A program made the translations under genes and the position numbers. This document shows, in pieces, positions 60,986-64,000 of a DNA stretch of 64,000 nucleotides; position 1 is the stretch's first letter; each line of letters starts with the position of its first letter. The notes beneath the pieces are model-generated. The model was not told the origin of the DNA, did not search any database, and was given only the letters and a program-made list of their open reading frames with translations. This DNA is from Tunicatimonas pelagia (lineage in GTDB: Bacteria > Bacteroidota > Bacteroidia > Cytophagales > Cyclobacteriaceae). Location: assembly GCF_030506325.1 (NCBI RefSeq), contig NZ_CP120683.1, positions 2,604,001 to 2,668,000 of the forward strand, read 5' to 3'.

Positions 60986-62374
60986 TTAACTTCGTAACCT
61001 ACTGGAAATTAGGACGAAAGTCCCCAACATGACTAGCAAAAATAAATCGAGGCGAATAGAGCCTAATGAAGCAGGAATTAAGCCTAACAGCGAGGCTAAG
61101 AACGTTAGTAAAGCCAAGGCCGTAGCAAAGATAATTTCTATGCCCAGTTTTTGGCGAGTGAGCACTGCTGCTAAAATCATGGGAGCCAGCATGGAGGTTC
61201 CGGCAAAGCTAACCCGGGCTAGTAACGCCAATTGATCGCTAGCTAAAATAGAAAAAATTAACGCTACCACAGCGAAGCCCACAATTGCTACTTTGGTTTT
61301 GGTAAGCTTAGATTTTTCACTACCCGAAAGTAGGGAGCGAAGCTCAGTGCCCATCGCAAAAATTTGGGAATCCGTGGTAGAAAGCCCGGCTGCTAGCAAA
61401 CCTACTACGGCTAAAGCAGCAATAATTCCTGGTTGTTCGTATAACAATACTTGCGAAAGGAAGTCAGGAGTACTAGCATCAGGATAGCGAACAGCTCCGT
61501 ACAGACCAATAAAAATGGTAGGAATAATCACCAGAATGGCAAAAATCCCAACCGCCACGGCCATCAGGTGCGTTGTCCGTAAATTGCGCAAAATTACTAA
61601 GCGAATTGCCAATTGCGGTTGTGTAATGGGAATACAGAGAATCACCAGAAAAGAGGCAATCAGAAACTGCGGGGTGAATAAACCATTAGGCCCCGGTGTA
61701 GAGAGTAACTCCGGATTGCTGGCCTGCACCTCGGCAAACAGTGCCTTCAGGTTATCAAAGTGTTCTACGCAGCTAATGCCGATAATCCAGCTTACCACTA
61801 GCAGCGTTAATCCTTGGACCGCATCCGCGTGCATGATTGCTTTGAGGCCACCAATCTCGCTGTAGAGCAGCATTACCCCCATAATAGCCATTGACCAGCC
61901 CCAAGGTGGTAAGGCCTCGGGAAAAACAGCGGTCAAGAAAATGGCGATACCGCGAATTTGAATCGCTACGTAGGGTACTAAGAAAATAGACATCCCCCCG
62001 AAGCTAACGTATCCCGCCAGTTTATTCCCGTAGCAGTTTTGCAGTAAACCCGCCATTCCCTGAAAGCCCTTCTCTTTCACCTTTTTTCGCAAATGATACC
62101 CAAACCAGAGAATCAGGAAAATCATACCACCGTCAGAAACGGCCAGGAATATCCAGGCACCAATACCATTATTTCGGAAAAAGTCAGGCATCCCGAGAAT
62201 GGTGAAGGTACTGAAGAGGGTAGCGGCAAAGGTGAGAAAGCCGAGAATAACGCCAATGTTGGAACCCGCCATCAGATAGTCTTCGGCTGACTTGTTACTT
62301 CGAAAAGAACGGGTTGCCACATACGCCAGCATCCCTAAATAAATAGAGCCAATGATAAAAATCCAGGTTGTCAT
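60986..62374 (-). CDS. Sodium:solute symporter
   Basis: 462 residues from ATG 62374; the frame to 62434 adds 20 residues overlapping the previous gene. About 13 membrane segments of the SSS (LeuT-like) fold, with the family's early SAEDYLMAGSNIGVILGFLT and central GGLKAIMHADAVQGLTLLVV. It imports a solute with sodium at the inner membrane; the solute cannot be read. It follows, 13 bp apart, a small two-helix partner typical of this group. Confidence 0.9.
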   Translation of the reverse strand: MTTWIFIIGSIYLGMLAYVATRSFRSNKSAEDYLMAGSNIGVILGFLTFAATLFSTFTILGMPDFFRNNGIGAWIFLAVSDGGMIFLILWFGYHLRKKVKEKGFQGMAGLLQNCYGNKLAGYVSFGGMSIFLVPYVAIQIRGIAIFLTAVFPEALPPWGWSMAIMGVMLLYSEIGGLKAIMHADAVQGLTLLVVSWIIGISCVEHFDNLKALFAEVQASNPELLSTPGPNGLFTPQFLIASFLVILCIPITQPQLAIRLVILRNLRTTHLMAVAVGIFAILVIIPTIFIGLYGAVRYPDASTPDFLSQVLLYEQPGIIAALAVVGLLAAGLSTTDSQIFAMGTELRSLLSGSEKSKLTKTKVAIVGFAVVALIFSILASDQLALLARVSFAGTSMLAPMILAAVLTRQKLGIEIIFATALALLTFLASLLGLIPASLGSIRLDLFLLVMLGTFVLISSRLRS

Positions 62375-62387
62375 AGTAGTAGTTAGC

Positions 62388-62618
62388 TTAGTCGGCGTCC
62401 TTGTCGTTTCTTCCGGGATGCACGCGCGTACCAATGTAAGTGATTATGACGAATAAAACCATAACCAAAAACGAAACCCAAAGCGTGTAGGGAATCCCAA
62501 AAAGCATCGGCTCATACACTCCCGCCGGAATTACGAGTGGAGTGAAAGTAATAATTGACAGCAGAACCGCTGCTGCAACACAGAGGTACCAGTAAGTTGT
62601 GTTAGGTTTGGATGACAT
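62388..62618 (-). CDS. Small membrane protein, partner of the symporter (DUF3311-like)
   Basis: 76 residues with two membrane helices (WYLCVAAAVLLSIITFTPLV and LWVSFLVMVLFVIITYIGTR). Genes of this size and layout often precede SSS symporters and are thought to form a small subunit. It starts ~10 bp from an inverted intergenic repeat. Confidence 0.8.
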   Translation of the reverse strand: MSSKPNTTYWYLCVAAAVLLSIITFTPLVIPAGVYEPMLFGIPYTLWVSFLVMVLFVIITYIGTRVHPGRNDKDAD

Positions 62619-62629
62619 AGATTGTTAGT

Positions 62630-62758
62630 AGTGTTAAGGTGTTTTGGTACTTGGTGTTTTAGTGTTATTGTGCTCAGGTGTTCAGGCCGTCATGGAATGA
62701 TGTTCAGGTAATGGTTAGTAGCTAGTTGTACTAAGCACTATAACACTTCGCACCATAA
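62630..62758. repeat. GTGTTATAGTG-type inverted intergenic repeat, copy 3
   Basis: Left arm agtgttaaggtgttttggta...gtgttttagtgttattgtg and right arm aagcactataacacttcgca, the reverse complement of the same wording. It fills the gap between lepB and the symporter pair. The other copies are at 13025 and 15328. Confidence 0.75.
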
Positions 62759-62760
62759 CT

Positions 62761-63852
62761 CTAAATTAATGTAAACAAGCGCCTCCAGCGAACTCGATTG
62801 AAGAAGTCAGCCGTTTTATCGTAAGAAAACCAAACGACTACGGGCTTACCCACAATATGGTCTTCAGGCACGAATCCCCAAAAGCGGGAATCCAATGAAT
62901 TGTGCCGATTATCGCCAACCATAAAGTAGTAGCCTTGCTGGAATTCGTATTCTTTATTTTCTTTTCCATCAATGAGCAGCTTTCCATCAACAAGTTCAGC
63001 ATCTACATTTTCGTAGTGGATAATAGCTGGGCCGTACAATGCTAGATTTTCTTCAGTCAACTGAATACGGTCACCCTTTTGGGGTAAATAAATTGAGCCG
63101 TAGTAATCAATAGTCCAATCTTTTTCTTGCCGCTGTGGATGCTGCCCCTGTGGATACAAGCGTTCGCTCATTTCACCGGGCTGATAGATAATTTCTTCTA
63201 CTTTCTGCACAAACGGTAGCTCACTTAACTGCTGGGCGGCATCGGCCTCAGCGTTAATTTGGTAACCGCCTGAGCCAGCATAATACTCGTCAATACCTAA
63301 TCGGCGAAATACGCGCGGATGAATGGTTTGCTTCGCTTGTACCCAGTAGCTGGTTTGTCCGTGTTCAGGCTTCGGCAGAACTTCTTCGTTTACAATAATT
63401 TCTCCGCCTCGGATTTCCAGGTTATCACCGGGTAAGCCCACGCAACGTTTCACGTAGAAGGTTTTCATATCTACCGGGCGATCCCACTCGGGCGGATAAT
63501 GAAAGACTACTTCTTCATTACGCTTTACTTCCCTAAAACCCGGCAAACGATAGTAAGGAAGCTCTATCCAATCTAGATACTCAGGAATTTCTGTTCCCGG
63601 TAAATTTTGGTGCATTAGCGGTATTTGTAGTGGGGTGCGCGGGGTGGTAGCCCCGTAGTGTAGTTTGCTCACAAATAAGTAGTCACCTACCAGTAGCGAA
63701 TTTTCCATTGATGAGGTAGGAATTGCAAACGCTTCCATGAACAAACTACGCAGCAGTGAAGCGGCGATCACGGCAAATACAATAGAATGCAACCACTCTT
63801 TCCAGACAGGTTTAGGATCGGCGGACTTCGGCTTTTTTGAGAACAGTTTCAT
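62761..63852 (-). CDS. lepB: Signal peptidase I
   Basis: 363 residues. One N-terminal membrane anchor (WLHSIVFAVIAASLLRSLFM), catalytic Ser48 in FAIPTSSMENSLLVGD, and general-base Lys135 in FYVKRCVGLPGD. The conserved box MVGDNRHNSLDSRFWGFVPE is near the C-terminus. The protein is longer than the E. coli-type core because of an insertion of ~100 residues in the catalytic domain, common in Bacteroidota. It removes signal peptides on the outer face of the inner membrane. Confidence 0.96.
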   Translation of the reverse strand: MKLFSKKPKSADPKPVWKEWLHSIVFAVIAASLLRSLFMEAFAIPTSSMENSLLVGDYLFVSKLHYGATTPRTPLQIPLMHQNLPGTEIPEYLDWIELPYYRLPGFREVKRNEEVVFHYPPEWDRPVDMKTFYVKRCVGLPGDNLEIRGGEIIVNEEVLPKPEHGQTSYWVQAKQTIHPRVFRRLGIDEYYAGSGGYQINAEADAAQQLSELPFVQKVEEIIYQPGEMSERLYPQGQHPQRQEKDWTIDYYGSIYLPQKGDRIQLTEENLALYGPAIIHYENVDAELVDGKLLIDGKENKEYEFQQGYYFMVGDNRHNSLDSRFWGFVPEDHIVGKPVVVWFSYDKTADFFNRVRWRRLFTLI

Positions 63853-63854
63853 AA

Positions 63855-64000
63855 TTAGTTATCTTTGTTCATATCTTTCTGAATAGATTCAATGGTAGAA
63901 ACCGGCAAGTCAGTCGCTTCGGCTATTTGCTCAGTTGTTAATACCGCTAATTTTAGTAACCGTTGGACGGTTGCTACCTTCATTTGCCTGTCCCGCTCTC
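63855..64000 (-). CDS. C-terminal part of a larger gene (N-terminus outside window)
   Basis: The last ~47 codons before stop 63855 read ERDRQMKVATVQRLL... then LTTEQIAEATDLPVSTIESI and end near MNKDN. A short charged helix followed by a helix-turn-helix-like tail of this kind is common at the end of Rpn-type (PD-(D/E)XK-related) proteins, but the domain that would decide is outside the window. The stop is 2 bp from the lepB start. Confidence 0.55.
   Translation of the reverse strand, partial: ERDRQMKVATVQRLLKLAVLTTEQIAEATDLPVSTIESIQKDMNKDN

Overview
The window looks like part of the chromosome of a Cytophagales-type Bacteroidota. Pointers are a giant secreted protein with SprB-like, PKD-like and fibronectin-like repeats, many secreted proteins and lipoproteins with short hydrophobic leaders, genes that mostly lack Shine-Dalgarno sites, promoter boxes of the TAnnTTTG type, an AraC regulator with a membrane N-terminus, PadR plus HAAS/FtsX gene pairs, and an SDR-type threonine dehydrogenase beside kbl. 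No rRNA, tRNA, CRISPR array or prophage was recognised.

Layout. 1-12.2 kb: the first ~3,930 codons of a giant repeat-rich surface protein on the minus strand, with a small secreted paralogue of its N-terminal module just upstream. 12.6-15.2 kb: housekeeping genes hinT, greA and purB on the minus strand, ended by a clear terminator. 15.5-18.5 kb: a ferredoxin-domain oxidoreductase and an M3 peptidase. 18.6-20.4 kb: an overlapping histidine kinase/response regulator pair. 20.5-23.6 kb: threonine catabolism (SDR-type Tdh and Kbl, divergent) with an alpha/beta hydrolase. 23.7-34.6 kb: secreted proteins, including an apiosidase-like glycoside hydrolase, a PmoA-like protein, a LamG-like protein and a beta-helix lipoprotein. 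An ISKra4-type element here splits a lipoprotein gene, and a higBA module has kept its antitoxin while its toxin has decayed.

34.9-45.5 kb: an envelope and regulatory locus built around two paralogous von Willebrand/DUF3520 proteins, with a TPR protein, two accessory proteins, an ECF sigma factor and an anti-sigma-like protein fused to a carboxypeptidase-regulatory domain and a TonB C-terminal domain. An IS4-type element has entered a small membrane-protein gene here, beside an alkD remnant. 45.9-50 kb: an AraC regulator, an outer-membrane-like protein and an M23 lipoprotein with a homopolymer frameshift, then a self-contained Fic protein under a striking palindromic operator. 50-60.3 kb: an outer-membrane protein, a Crp/Fnr regulator, a DUF6503 protein, two PadR modules (one with a HAAS protein, one with an FtsX permease), a GNAT-like protein and an orphan ABC ATPase. 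60.4-64 kb: a small heat-shock protein, a sodium:solute symporter with its small partner, signal peptidase I and the C-terminus of one more gene.

The most informative signals are between and around genes. There are three copies of a GTGTTATAGTG-rich inverted intergenic repeat and a second AGGTTTCAGGTT repeat family. Two REP-like hairpin elements are read into, or up to, protein N-termini. Palindromic operators sit at fic and both padR genes. Several genes were caught while decaying: higB, alkD, the M23 gene and two IS-split genes.
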